A DNA stretch of 64,000 bases from Pseudisothecium myosuroides. Lineage: Eukaryota > Streptophyta > Bryopsida > Hypnales > Lembophyllaceae. The notes beneath the pieces are model-generated. The model did not search any database. It was not told the origin of the DNA and saw only the letters and a program-made list of their open reading frames with translations. A program made the translations under genes and the position numbers. The stretch spans positions 10,106,001-10,170,000 of the forward strand of contig OX637297.1 of the NCBI GenBank assembly GCA_951799445.1, given 5' to 3'. Below, in pieces: positions 23,923 through 35,936 of the stretch. How positions within the stretch are numbered: position 1 is the first letter of the stretch; the number at the start of each line of letters is the position of its first letter.

Positions 23923-26900
23923 TATGGGAGTACGTAATATCCAGAAAACAAAAATTAGCATAGAAATAGAGGTAAACGTAGGAAAACTTTTTCAATTTTT
24001 GCATTAGAATATGGGATTAGGAACTAGAAGTTAGAATTAGAAATTAGACCTCCTCTAGAAAAGATAAAATTCTAATTAGGTTACGCATTCGTCTGGAATC
24101 AGTAGCTGGAAAAACAGAAAGTTCCGGATCGTAGGGACCTACCGCCTAGGTTCCGGCTAGGGAACTTACGGGAACTTCGCCTGGTCGGGAACTTAGGGTT
24201 TCGACAGGTATTTAAACCCCACCGCCAGCTTCATTCTTCCTCTTTTCCCCGTGCTTCTCCACGGTGCGTTAGAAGAGAGAAAGAGTGGTGTGTTAGGGCG
24301 TGTTAGGGAGAGAAAGGGAGGACGGTGCCGTTTGCACCGGATTACTTTAGCTGTTGGTAATATGGTGGAAGCGAGTCAAGTCCGGAGGCCGGTAGTGTCA
24401 GCCCGGGGCATACGTCCGGTTATTCCATCCGATCCGGACTGTCTCAAGGAGTTAGAGAAGGACCTAGAGATCATGGAGTGTCTAGGGTTCTTGAATAGGC
24501 CGTGGAACGTCCGGAGTGAGGAGATGATTGATGAACTCGTTTCCGAAGTTCCCAATCAGTTCTTGTTAACCGTTAGGGGTTGTTCTAGGGCTTGGACTTC
24601 GGAGTTGTGGGCCAAGGCGTATTTTGCCCCAAGCAGAGGATCCGGAATAGCCGCCCGGACAGATAGGTACACAGCCAATATATTCCGGAACCTGCTGGAT
24701 TCTAAGGAGGGGTACGCTGCGGGTGACTATAGGATTCCCCAGAACCGGTAGTTCTTAGAATTCCTCATCTCGATTCTATATCCGGAAAAGCCCACCCGAA
24801 TTACAATGACTGTGGCTAATACGATTTTTGGGTCGCTAGGGGATAGGGAAAATCCGTCTCCTAGACTGGTTAGTTGGGGAGTGATCATTCACTCCATAGT
24901 GGAAAAGTTAGCAGGCAACATAGCTAGTAAAAAGTCTAGCCCAATTAGCCCCTACCTTTTCCACCTGTACCATTCAAAGGAGACACTGATCAAACCAGAA
25001 ATGGTCGTGTACCGGAAGGGAGAAAACCTCCAAAAGTATGGGCTTTCTCAGGACAATGAACCGGATGATCCCGAATTAGAGGAAGAGGAAGTGAAATGGG
25101 AGCACGCGTCACCCAACGTTGCCAGAACACGCCGAAAGTCTACGGATCCGGGCGCTCAAGGGAAGCAAGAGACCGGAGAAATGGAGCAGCCCCGGAACCC
25201 ACTTCCAGAATCGAATCAGTTCAAGGCCACCATCAAGTGGTTGAGGGCTACCAAGGGGCAGAACAAGCGGATAACGGCTCTGATCCGGGACGTGTGCGGA
25301 AAATTGGGTGTGACGGAAGAAGCCCAGATTTTGAGAGCACTGACGGAAAGGCTAGATCCGGAAGCGGTACGTCAGCCGGAAGGACGGATCTTGGCCTTGG
25401 AGCAAGAACGGAACCGGGCCCAAGAGCAAGCCGCGTGGGCGGAAAGGGAGATGAACGTCGCCCAAGCAAAAGAGGGGGAAGCCATCGACCTGGTCCAGAA
25501 TGTCAGGGGGCTGTTCGAGCAACCGGCGGATGTGCTTGCAAGGGCTACGCTCTGGAACTCCCAGATGGTACAGCAAGGCCACATTACCGGATCGAAGGTG
25601 GTCAGCATCCTAGTGGACTTCGAAGTCCGGATCAAGGGAATGCTAAAGGAGGTACGATAGCTATTGGGCAATCTCAATTCGCTCGAGGGATTGGACCAGG
25701 GGCTTTTCGAGTTGACTTAGGATTTTCAAGAAGGAGGAGCGCAAACCCAACCTTCCCCAGCCAAGACCAGATCGGTGGCCGGAACATCATTGGCCGTGAA
25801 GAAGCATTCGCTTGTCAAGCAGTTTACGAAATCTAGGCCGAATCCGGAGTACCACTCTAGTGAAGGATGTGGTTTCAACCGTACCAATTGGAAGAACCGC
25901 GTCGGTGGTGAATCTCTTCCCTAACCGTCAGGTTTCTTCCGGTTTTCTTGTGCCAGCCATACTTGGAACGGTGTTGAATTCGGCTCGGACAGATTTGGTG
26001 AGTTTCACTCATATGCTCCAGCCCATGATTCAAGCACCCCCACCGTCCCAGCTCATAGACCTCACACAGCCGAAGCCAAGGGGACAGCTGCTATTCAATG
26101 AAGTAGAGGAGGAATCGGAAGAAGAGGAGGTGGAAACGACTCCACAGACTCGGTCGGAGGAGGAGTTCCAACATCCCCGGACCCGGTCGAAGACGAAGAC
26201 TACTCTGCCCTAGAAGTCAGGTGCGTTGCCATCCAAGGGCGGGACTTCAGTGAAGAAAGCCCGGAAGGGGAAATGACTAGTTAGGGTGGCTGTTATCGTA
26301 ATTAGGATTTTAGCCGGATAGTTAGTTCTGGAACCGGGTTGCCCGGATGTGGGGCCCGAGGTTGCGGACTTTTAGGGACAACGGCTTTCCGTTTTCACCG
26401 GAATGGTCCTTTGGGCCGTTGCCTTTTTGCTTTTTGCTTTTTGTTTGGCCGTTGGCCAGGTTTCTGGTGGCTGTTTGGGCCGCCTTTTTGTGGGTTTTTA
26501 AGGGCAGGCCAGCTTGTTGGCCTGTCATTCCTTTCCTTGTTCATTTAATCTGAAGCATTCAGGAAAGCACATGGTGGATTATTCTCTTGCGTATCGCGTC
26601 TATAGTCACTTGTGTGGATGTATAAGTGAGAGTGTGCAAGGGAGGAGTCTGGATTCTTGGGCTGCCGGATTAAGGCTAAGTGTATTTTATGGAGTAGTTT
26701 GAGATTCGCAAGTGAGGTGATGTGCGTGGTGCCTTTAATTTGCTAGAACGATGATCCAGTGGAGGTCCGGAAGTAACCAGGAAGCTAGTCCGGAATCCAA
26801 TAGTGGTTTCGAGCGGAAGTCAGCAGCCGCTAGAGGAATATTTCCAACCACCGGAAGGTCTGCCCACTCATGAGCGGTCACTAGCTAGGACTTTAATCCT

Positions 26901-27400
26901 TAGTTTCGGAAGTTCGGTATCCATCGTTGTAGTAAGGAGGACCTAACGCTACCCTGTGTGACTAGCTTTCCGGATAGGCCATCCGGGAGGTTGTGAGGAT
27001 GCCACCCTGTTTGCTCAACTAGTTATATTCTTGGGTTGTGTTTTGTTTATGTTAATAGAGTTTGTATCAAGTTCAGAGTGGTGAAGTTCCCTACCCCTCA
27101 GAAAGAGCAAGTGAAGACCCTTTGAGGGTAAAACAGAGGTACCAAAAACCAATTTGTCTGAGAGTCGGAACCGGAAGGCCGGATAGAGCTAGATCCGGGA
27201 TTGAATCGGGAGAGAAAGTAGTTCCGGAAGAGAGTTTGTGAGTTGGATGGACCCCTCTTGAGGTGATCAAAATCCGGAAACTTAAAGGTCTAAGGAAACT
27301 AAAATTGAGATAACGTCTTGAATCTCCTAGGACGATAACTTGTGTCATCTTACCACGTTTTTGTGTTAAAGATACTTACGCCTAGATTACGTGTACGACA
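23923..27400 (+). mobile_element. Solo LTR of a Ty3/gypsy-type retrotransposon (3.48 kb)
   Basis: It starts TATGGGAGTACGTAA and ends CGTGTACGACA, matching the start (TGTGGGAGTACGTAA) and end (CGCGTACAACA) of the LTR at 32,191-35,764. It is flanked by CATCC (23,918-23,922) and CATCT (27,401-27,405), a 5-bp target duplication with one change. It splits the CACTA transposase gene; removing it with one duplication copy puts LPD next to APYVL in frame. No PBS or gag follows, so it is a solo LTR. A TATA-like TATTTAAA sits at 24,209-24,216, just upstream of the internal ORF. Confidence 0.85.
24362..26278 (+). pseudogene. ORF inside the LTR: unknown protein with coiled coil and acidic/basic tail
   Basis: Runs from ATG 24,362 in one frame to 25,660 with a single TAG at 24,749-24,751, then shifts frame to about 26,278. 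Order of parts: an N-terminal helical domain (NRPWNVRSEEMIDEL, FLLTVRG...AWTSELWAKAYF); YPEKPTRITMTVANTIFGSL and PISPYLFHLYH; an acidic stretch (DDPELEEEEV); a likely coiled coil (ERNRAQEQAAWAEREMNVAQ); GHITGSKVVSILVDFEVRI; then an acidic run EVEEESEEEEVE and a basic tail KKARKGK. The same arrangement recurs in the LTR at 32 kb. The central part faintly recalls plant-transposon-associated domains of the plant mobile domain / PF20167 kind; that is only a suggestion. Function unknown. Confidence 0.6.
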
Positions 27401-27590
27401 CATCTGGCAGCCAGAAACGATCATCAATAGCCATTCTTTGTTGAAGCCATAATTGAGGTTGAATTCCCTTTTGTTGTAGGTCTAATCTCAGTGCCATGTT
27501 GTCTTTTTCTCCCATCAATGTTTTTAGAACGTTCTCGCACACATTCTTCTCACAGTGCATGGGATCTAAGATCTGCCGTAGGGGAAGATC
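27401..27590 (-). pseudogene. CACTA tnp2 fragment (end of tnp2 core)
   Basis: Encodes LPLRQILDPMHCEKNVCENV, LKTLMGEKDN and RFWLPD, the conserved end of the plant tnp2 transposase (the DxMHIEKNVCEN block). A splice acceptor (TGTTGTTGCAG) immediately precedes it, consistent with an intron in the transposase gene. The reading frame ends because the solo LTR is inserted directly after LPD. Confidence 0.85.
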
Positions 27591-27602
27591 CTGCAACAAC
27601 AC

Positions 27603-29879
27603 CCATTGAACGAGTCACTCTTTAATATTGAACCCACTTGAGGTATGCAATACTCACTGGAACCTTGCGAAGTACTAGTATGACAATTCTCCTCAAATAA
27701 ATGAAACATACATTTCATACACTGACATATGTCAAAGAGCATGATTCACTTTTGGATTTCACATGTCTGCATGCATGTGTACCACAACCTAACACCTCCC
27801 TAGTCTACGTTAAAGTCGACTAATATCCCCTTCATCCACAGGGTTCCCAGTGATGACGGCTATCGATTTCCTGACACAGTGATACTATGCACAAGAATAT
27901 GATTTCTGTGCACTTCAACGTTCGTCAAACAGTCAGGAAACTTTTCCGCACACTGGTCTGGCCATGCAACTCACTATAGACTCATTATCATCTAGTGTTT
28001 ATTCTTTTCTTTGACAATTCACAGCCTTCATATCATAGTAACATAAACAGACAACTCCCCCTATTCTACAAATTCTATGCTTTTAGAATCAGAGCATGTA
28101 TGGATTATGAAATTCAAATGAATACCACGGCAAAATCTGAAACAAGATGAATAAAAAAAAGTTGCTTGTAATACTAGCATTTCACCGAAATGTCTCATCT
28201 GTTACGGACATCCACATTATCATTATGCCCACACCAAAAATTATTGCCCCTTAAACTGAAGCCCACCTTTACCTCACTTTGTTATTAACAAAAGAAGAAG
28301 CTCTAATCGTAAAAGTACCTATATGTCAAGTACATCTTCCCCTTCCCTCGGTAGTTAATTGTTTCATACCTACAATTGGAATTGGTTCTCGATGGATGTT
28401 CAATAATGAAATTCAAGTACCTGTGCTTCCATTAATGACTGCCACACTCCATGTAACTGTACTTTAGGAACACAACAATAGGTTCCGCTAAATTATGTCC
28501 ACTTTATTTCAACAATGTTCATGCTACGGGTATTTTTTTAATAATCACATTGGCTATGGGTATTTTCTTAATGGTCGCAGACGTACCGTGAATTGTGTCC
28601 TATATTGTCAGACGTGCATTTCTACAATGTTTTGGATTGTTTCAGGTATCCTAACATGGGAGTTTAAAACATATGCGTACCGTAGTATGTGGAATGACAA
28701 TCGACTTTTATGGGGATAATATACGTCTCAATTCTGACGCCACCATCATGTCACAATTGCAACATTGCGGTTATCTACCCGGACTATTGGAACATTTCAT
28801 GACACCTGATTACCTCCTAATATAACGATATACTTGCACCTTTCAAAAATATGGTTTCTTGTAGTATAGTGACAATTAGGTCCTGTTCATGGAAATTCTT
28901 AAAACTTGTTGAAGTCAGCAGTCAAAATCCTTCCTAGCCTGACATACTTCAAAAATACTAGGCTAAGGTTACAAATTATACACTTCCTTATGACTCATTG
29001 CATTATTATCGACTACCAAGACGCAAGACTTCTATGATTACTCCTACATCATTGCACAGTCGAACCCTATTTCAACATGTCAATAAACCATCGTACCAAT
29101 TGAAAGCCAATTAAACATCGTAAGCACTAGCATAGCGAGGGCCGCATACAATAGAGGGGTTTCCTAGGCGCCTCTACTCTTCCACTTCCGCTTCATAAAA
29201 TGGACTGGTTGGCATGAAATGACCGACGACCTACTAATGAAGCATCTGAGCACTAGAAAACAGAAGATTCACAAAGCGAAAAGCGGACTTGAAAACTTCG
29301 GGGAGGGCACAGATGGTGGTGTTAATTTTGTTACACTCGTAGAACAACAATTGTGAAAGACCTAGCCTGGACGAGACTTCAAGCAGACCACGAGAGGCCA
29401 AATCCCTTCAAAAAATGAACTATTTCGATTTACAAAAATGAAAAACATACCAGAGGGGAATTAACAAATTGTAAGCAAGTCCCTAATTGCCGTGAAGTCA
29501 AGAATGGAACAATTACCACTCCAAGACAAGAGCACTTGTAAACAACAACTTGAAAGATAGAGTGGCGACTTAGGGTGCCGAACCCTAATGGACGGACGGC
29601 GTCCATCCAGAAAATCATCGAAAAGTTTGTCATTCGATTATCAAATTCCATCCATCCAAATGTTATTGCATCCAAAGATGTGTCATTTGTTTCTCTTTAT
29701 TTTATCCAGAGACTGCTGTGATCTTCAGAATAGGAGGATAAATAGACCAAAAATAAACAACTTGACGAAAAATTGGCAAGAGTTCTGAGTAATTGATAGG
29801 AATAGGTTACAAAACATGGCTGTTGTCATTTTGGACAATTCTATGTCAAAATCTTGTCATCTTGGACACCTTTTCCTTG
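27603..29879. other. Intron and/or nested insertion inside the CACTA tnp2 gene
   Basis: About 2.3 kb separate two tnp2 fragments that are normally roughly 250 codons apart, and the intervening tnp2 core is not readable here. At 29,863-29,878 the plus strand reads CCTTTTCCTTGTAGTG directly beside the tnp2 sequence, which looks like the right terminus of a nested CACTA-type element; I could not find the matching left terminus. The plus ORFs at 28,279-28,719 have no recognisable family. Confidence 0.4.
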
Positions 29880-30640
29880 TAGTGGTAGTTAATCAAAAGG
29901 ATCGGCCACATAGAGTACCCGGTGCTTTGATTCCCAAACGGGTTGACTCCGTCGGCGATCATCTCCAAATACAGATTGTTCTCTTCATTTTTGAAACTTG
30001 GATCGATTCGGTCCACTGCTGCCCTTTGCGGGCTATCAGCCGCAAATCACATCTTCCCATCATCCGACTTGTTTTTTGCGTGCCTCCTCAACAGTTTCAC
30101 CACCTTAGGGCATCTGAATAATCGTTGTAAACGTGGGATGATGGGGAAATATCGTAAGATCTTCTAGGGAATGGAATCCGAATGGTCAACATACCGGCTC
30201 ATTCCACATGTTGAACACTCTGTCATGTTCTTACGCTCTAGGCCATTGTACAATATGTGCCCTTCAGGACAACAATGAATCGTCTCGTATTGTAAACCCA
30301 TCTTCATGATCATTTTTTTGGTCTCGTATGTATTTCTTGTCAAGCAATTTGACTGAGGTAGAAGGTCCGTAGAAAGAAAGGACAGTGATTCATCCAAAAA
30401 TGTGTTTGGAATACCGTACAAGTTGGCCATGTTCATCAACACGATACCTGCCTATAAACGGTTCACTGGACATCCATCGTACACTAACTGGGTACTTTCT
30501 CAAATCAAATGTTCCATGTCCACCATCCCCTTGGCCACATTCTCTTCTAGTGTCTCATTGTTCAAGTCCACGCCATCTTCATCATCATAATTTTGTCCTG
30601 CTTCATCGTTAATTTCATCACCACGCGTGAATGCGTCCCG
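29880..30640 (-). pseudogene. CACTA tnp2 transposase, N-terminal half
   Basis: The minus strand encodes MVRDAFTRGDEINDE, ESTQLVYDGCP, SNCLTRNTYETKKM, MKMGLQYETIHCCPEGHILY, ECSTCGMSRY, KILRYFPIIPRLQRLF, then GVNPFGNQSTGYSMWPILLI. These are hallmark blocks of plant tnp2: the CP-x-C/CxxCG zinc motif, the RYFP-RLQRLF block, and the NPFG-S-SYSMWPV block. Stops at 30,164-30,166 (TAG, in the IPRK motif) and a TGA after DDGKM show decay. The frame ends at 29,880 where a CACTA-like terminus abuts. Confidence 0.88.
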
Positions 30641-31035
30641 AACCATGTCGTCCACTTGCACTTGAATTCATGCCAGCCACACAAATTCTTGCCCTTCTTC
30701 AGCATCTCCTCTCTAGATGTAATCTTCCTCGTCGCCTGCCCGCTCTTCTGTCAGATCGTGGATATTACGGCCATCCTCCACCTACAAAACAGTGCCATGC
30801 AAACAAGGGCGTTAATAATAGAGACATGTTGCTCTTATCTTTTGAGTACTATGGCTAATGGACCAGGAATAGAAGCTTAACTACAAGTGCAGATAAGCTG
30901 CTAACATCGATTAATAATACCATGCACCTAAAAAAGAGTTGCTGATGCTAGACTAGACAACTAAGTGCGGATGCACTCTAGTACGTAATTCATCATGTTT
31001 ATATGTTTTCCTACACATCCTGATGGTAGTCAATC

Positions 31036-31302
31036 CTACTGCCTTCCGAAAACCTCAAGTCCATCTCTTATGTTCTGCATCTGCAAAATGAAAGCGTAGG
31101 CACTCACCAACACTGGATACCTCATGAATGGATCGCACCCATAGATACGGTGGTGTTTTGCAACAAGGGCAAAACTTTGCATGTGCCCACCATGACACCG
31201 AGTACATGCACAAGGATATTGGGGAAAGCCTCGCCTGAAGACAATGGCCCTTTCAATATGATAAGCTATTCCTGCTCTGCGCGGTCGCATTCTGATGTAC
31301 AT
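31036..31302 (-). pseudogene. Transposase-associated domain of the CACTA element
   Basis: An 88-codon ORF with GFPQYPCACTRCHGGHMQSF then LVAKHHRIYGCDP, matching the layout of the N-terminal transposase-associated domain (CPC..C, then H and C ligands) found in front of tnp2 in plants. It lies directly upstream, in minus-strand order, of the tnp2 half at 30.6 kb. The first residues of the usual domain are not visible, and 31,303-32,190 holds only short ORFs and is probably the element's 5' non-coding part. Confidence 0.65.
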
Positions 31303-32190
31303 AGCAATTCCATGATTTACAACACATCAACATCTAGGCTTCATAAACGACCTGGAATGGATGAAAAAATTAAAAATCAACGACGTCTCACCTTCAATAA
31401 TTTGGAATATCTTCTGTGAAGACGCCTACCGGCCCAAAATATGAAGCCTCGCCCTCTGCGGCAGTGATAAGAACTGCATTATACACCTCCTATAGTGAAC
31501 TAGTAGTTGAAACCAACTCTGTGCAAATCCGTCAACATTGCCGACACTAACCTTTGGACTAGGACAGAAAGGTATTCATCCAGCAACATATTCAATTCCA
31601 TTGAGAACTCATTCTCCTATAGTCCTATTCCAATAGTTTATAGTGTGGTCTTTTGCAATTCAATAGGACATAGGAAAGAAATAGGCCGCCACAACTTCTT
31701 TGAACATTGACATTGACGCGGTTGGTTTGTGAGGATGACAGCTTCTCAAAGGACGTCCTACTGTCAAGCCCTAATCCCAATGAGCGTGACAAGTTGAACC
31801 TATGTCCTCGACCGTTAGAAAATGCGTATTAATGAAATCTCCGTAGCATGCATGTCAAGCATTGTACAACACCCACTGCCGTAGAGATTGAAATTCAAAA
31901 CTGTGAACCACAAGGAACTAATGAGTGATAAGAGAGGAAGTAGTCTTTGCTAATTCGAATTTCATGTGACTTGATTCGAACAAGTCCATACCTTGTATAC
32001 TTTGAGGCCCGCAATTGTGAACACTCAATATCTAGCAATGAACTCTTTGGCAAATGACACTTGCACATATAAAATCACAAGATAATCAGGGACGTTTCAT
32101 TGGATTCGGTAGAGGCTACAATCGTTTGGCCATTATAATGAAATGAATGCGAGGAGAGAGTAATTGGAGTTCTTGTTACTTCTTCATGTC

Positions 32191-35100
32191 TGTGGGAGTA
32201 CGTAAATTCAAAGTATATAAAAATAGATTAGAATAGGATTAGAATAGAGCCAAAAAATTTTGAATTTTGGTAAGACACAACGAATTGGATCCAATTATGG
32301 ATAACTTTAGAATAGTTAGTTTCCGTGTTGCTAGAACCGTTACAACTGGTTTATCACCAATAGTAGAGGGATCCAGAATCCAAAATTTTCCAGATGAATG
32401 GAACCTACGGCCTAGACTTCCGACCTATGAACCTAGGGTACCGTTATGGGAACAGTCTCCTATCCGTTCTCCACCAAGAACGGTCGGCAGCTCGACGAGT
32501 ACTTAAGTCCACGCCAACCCTATTCTCCTTCCTTTCTACTTTGCAGACTGTTGCGCGCGCATAGTTGAGAGAAAGAGCGGTGAGATAGAGATCGCGTCAG
32601 GGAGAGAAAGGAGAGGACGGTGCCGATTGCACCGGATTAGTATTTTGTATTAGTAATCATGGCAGAAGGTAGCGATCCGAAAACCCATAGAAATACGGTC
32701 ACGGCGCGAACAGTTTGTCCGACTGTTCTAGAGGATCCGACCATGCGGAGGCAATTAGAGGAGGATCTAACGCGTATGGGGTGTGTCGGATTGATTTGGA
32801 GGCCGTGGAACGTAAAGGACTAGGGGATGATTGAGAAGCTCATCTTAGGGGTCTCGAATCAGTATGAGTTGACGGTTAGGGGTCGACCCGTAGCTTGGAC
32901 GGAGGATATTTGGGCGGAAGTGTATGAGTTCAATAAGGCCGGGCCCGGGTTAGCCTCCCGGACGGAAAAGTACTCAAACGGAAAGTTCCGAAATCCAGTC
33001 AATGCGAAGGACAGATACGCCATTAGTGAATGTAAGAGTGATAGGCATAGACGGGTGCTAGAATTTTTGATTCCGCTTTTGTATCCAGAAAAGCCTACTC
33101 GGGTTACGGTCACGGTGGGTAACACCATCTTTGGAGCTATGGAAGATAGGGGCTTGCACTGGGGGAAGGTTATTGCAGGTATAGTCACAAAATTGGTGGA
33201 CTATATGTCGAAGAACAAGTACACTCATTTCAGTCCGTACTTGTTCCACCGCTATCACCAAAACAAGGTTCTGAATAGCCATGAGGTGGTAGCGTAAGAA
33301 ACCAAAATCCAAGTCCTAAAGTATGGCCTTACGGATGAAGCTAAGCAGATGCAGCAGGAGTTGGAAGAGGAAGAAGAGCAGCAGGAGGAACTAGTCAACA
33401 AAAGCGAGAAGCAGAGGAAGTCAACCGATCCGTCTGTAAGAAGAAAGTTGCCCGAACCGAAACTGGAGGACCCAGCCACACTCTGGTGAAGGAACAACCT
33501 ACGGATTTCTTTGATGCCGAAATCAAATGGATACAGCAGGTTAAGCAGCTCCACACCAACTTAACGGATTTCATATTCACAATCAGTGACAAGTTGAAGG
33601 TGGAGCCAAAGAAGATTTTGGAGGAAATCCGACGACGACCGAGTCTGGGTGTGCTGCACGAGAAGGATGAGCGGATCTGGAACTTGGAGAAGGAGCGGGA
33701 TGACTTTCAAAACTGGGCGCTGTTTGCGGAAGGAGATGCAACAATAGTAAGACAGAAGGAGACAGAAGCTATCCAGCTCGTCCAAAACTTGACAACGTTG
33801 GTTTCACAGCTGGTGGATCAGGTGGTCAGAGCCAAACTCTTCAACGACCGGATGATTAGTGAAGGGCACCTATCCGGATCAAAAGTAGTGACAATTCTAG
33901 TCGACTTTCAATCCCGAATGGAGACAGTATTGAAGGAAATGGATAAGCTTCTGGGACACCTTGATCCGGATAAGGCCATGGACTTCTCAACATTTTTGGA
34001 TGTCCCCAGTCCCTAGTTTCTAAATACCCTGACCAAGCACAGTCTGGGGACCATTTTGCAAACTCTTGCGGTTTTGTCCTTGAGTTAAGTGTAGATACGA
34101 CGGACGAGTTCGAAGGAGGTACGCAAACTTGGGAGGGAGACAAGTGTGAAGACGGATCCGGTACCACGGGAATTTTTCGTCCAGCCAACGATTCCGTCTA
34201 CCCAGATTACTGGGACAGTGTCATTCATGTTACCCAAACAGGTAGTTTGCAGTGATCTAGTTGAGTGGATGGGGGCCTTACCGAATTCGTCTCGGACCCA
34301 TCCAGACAAGTTCCCTCACATGCAACAGTCCTCACCTAAGCGAGACAGCGCGATGATAGATCTTGGAGAGCCCTCGTTAGAGAAGGAACCTGAGATTGAC
34401 ATGATGATCAATAAATCCGACAAGAAGGATTTTAATTCCGAATCCAAGATGGAGGAGGACGAGGAGGACTCGCACCCACTAATCAAGCGCCCGATGCAAA
34501 CCCGGGCAATAGTTAAATTGACTCCGGTGAAGTCCGCAAGCAAGCCACCTACAAGTTTGAGTAGCAGTTCAAAGAAGTCGCAAAGGGGGAGGTAGTAAAT
34601 AGAGTATTTTTAGTTAGTTAGGATTTTGAATTCTAGTTTCGAAACGGGTTTTCCATGTGTGGGACCCGGTTACGGGTTTCTAGGGACAACTGGCCTTTAA
34701 CTCTCCAGATATCTCGGAAGGTCATTGTGTGGTCACCCGGGTTTTGGGGGTGGCTTTTCAGCTTTTTGGCTTTTTGTTTTGGGTTTTAAAGGGATGGCAG
34801 TCTGTTGCCCTCTCATTCCATCCAAGCCCATTTGTGTGTATTTGTTTATATTCATTGCCTTTCTTTAATCTGAGATACTGAGTGAACATTTTGATTCCGA
34901 CTATGTGCATGATTTTGTTGGTTTGTTTATGAGAGTGTTAAGGTGTAAGAGGGGACAAGTGAGGAGGAATCCGGATCTGAGGTAACTAGGTATGACTTGT
35001 AGTATCCATGTGAGAGGAAGCTTTGTGACTTGTGAATGAGGATTAGTGCATAATGCCTTTAAACTACTGGAACGGTAATCCAATACTTAGAAGTGGTGTG

Positions 35101-35764
35101 GAGGCAAGTCCGGAATTCAAGGAGGGTTCCGTGCGGAGATAAGCAACCGCCAGCAGAAAATCCCCACTCATTAGAACGTCAGCTAACTACAGGATCAGTC
35201 TAGCAACTAGAAACACAAATTCTACTAGTTCCGGATGTCTTGATCTGTTGTAGTAAAGGAGCTAGGAAGTGGTTCTAAGTAACCTGCTTTCCGGATAGGC
35301 CATCCGAGAAGTTGTAAGGATTGCTATTTTCCCCTTCTCTATAACAAAACTTTGTTCGGTTAAATTGTTGTTTGTTTGTTTAAAGTGTGAGTGGAAAAAG
35401 TGAAGAGGAGAAGTGGTGCAATCCCTACCCCTCTAAAGACCAATAGCGGACCCTTTGAGGGTGATACAGGGGTATATAAAACCAACAAAGTTGAGAAGTG
35501 GAAACCAAGAACCGAAAGAAACCGGAATCCGGATTGAAGAGACGTAACCGGAATCCTGGTGAGAACGGATCCGGATTGGATTCCGGATAGTGTTGTAACC
35601 GAAAAGTGAGTGAAACGTTGAAACAGATTGCTTGGGTGTTTGAGAAGAGATCCGGATACCCTTAGCTTGCGATAACATACTAGAATCTCCTGGGACGATA
35701 TTTTGTGTCATCTTACCACGTTTTTGTATGTAAGGATACTTCTGCCTAGACCGCGCGTACAACA
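32191..35764 (+). repeat. 5' LTR (3.57 kb) carrying an internal ORF
   Basis: Begins TGTGGGAGTACGTAA, ends CGCGTACAACA. The end is conserved with the solo LTR at 23.9-27.4 kb, including TGTGTCATCTTACCACGTTT near 35,703-35,722. Most of its length is taken by an ORF (32,659-34,595). The interval 34,596-35,764 is non-coding and rich in TCCGGA motifs. Confidence 0.85.
32659..34595 (+). pseudogene. LTR-internal ORF, second copy
   Basis: Homologue of 24,362-26,278. From ATG 32,659 it reads through a TAG (32,821-32,823) and a TAA (33,295-33,297), shifts frame near 33,480, and continues to 34,016 and then 34,146-34,595. Shared landmarks: RPWNVKD, YELTVRGRPVAWTEDIWAE, YPEKPTRVTVTVGNTIFGAM, FSPYLFHRYH, a coiled coil (ERIWNLEKERDDFQNWA), GHLSGSKVVTILVDFQSRM, an acidic run (EEDEEDSHP) and a basic Ser/Lys tail. 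The two copies differ at many positions yet keep the same domain order and similar length, so the protein was probably under selection before decay. Function unknown. Confidence 0.6.
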
Positions 35765-35768
35765 CTGT

Positions 35769-35786
35769 TGGCGCCGCTGCTGGGGA
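35769..35786 (+). other. Primer-binding site
   Basis: TGGCGCCGCTGCTGGGGA lies four bases after the LTR end. It resembles the TGGCGCCGTTGCCGGGG primer-binding site used by several plant gypsy lineages (tRNA-Asp type, as I recall). The TGG start matches the universal CCA end of tRNA. Confidence 0.8.
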
Positions 35787-35936
35787 TTTTGAAAGCTTGT
35801 TGCAAGTTTCGGAAAAGATCCGGAAGGTGACCGAGAGGATAGAGCCAAGTTCCTACTAGAAACTTTCCTTTGGAGTGAGATTAGAGTGAGAAGATTACAA
35901 GTGTGGATTCACACCCTAGCATCAAGCCTCTACTTC

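Larger units (their letters stand above)
19528..32190 (-). mobile_element. CACTA (En/Spm) transposon, decayed, 5' end lost or displaced
   Basis: The left terminus is CACTACTAAAAAGGGGGGCC at 19,528, preceded by AAG as a possible 3-bp target duplication. On the minus strand the coding modules appear in the order expected for plant CACTA elements: a transposase-associated zinc domain (31,302-31,036), tnp2 (30,640-29,880 and 27,590-27,401), DUF4218 (23,917-23,520) and DUF4216 (22,807-22,077). It is split by a solo LTR at 23,923-27,400 and cut on its 5' side by another LTR at 32,191. Its right TIR is not in the window. 19,546-22,076 is the non-coding 3' part, with a short hairpin (GCAAAACTAC/GTAGTTTTGC) near 20,645-20,690. 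Confidence 0.8.

Noticed and set aside
28250..28800. Possible organelle DNA insertion or extra gene
   Set aside because: The plus ORFs look superficially conserved but I cannot match any plastid or mitochondrial gene, and stops interrupt them.
29250..29275. CACTAGAAAACAG as the left partner of the terminus at 29,863
   Set aside because: Matches only the first bases, and the sequence to its left does not resume tnp2.
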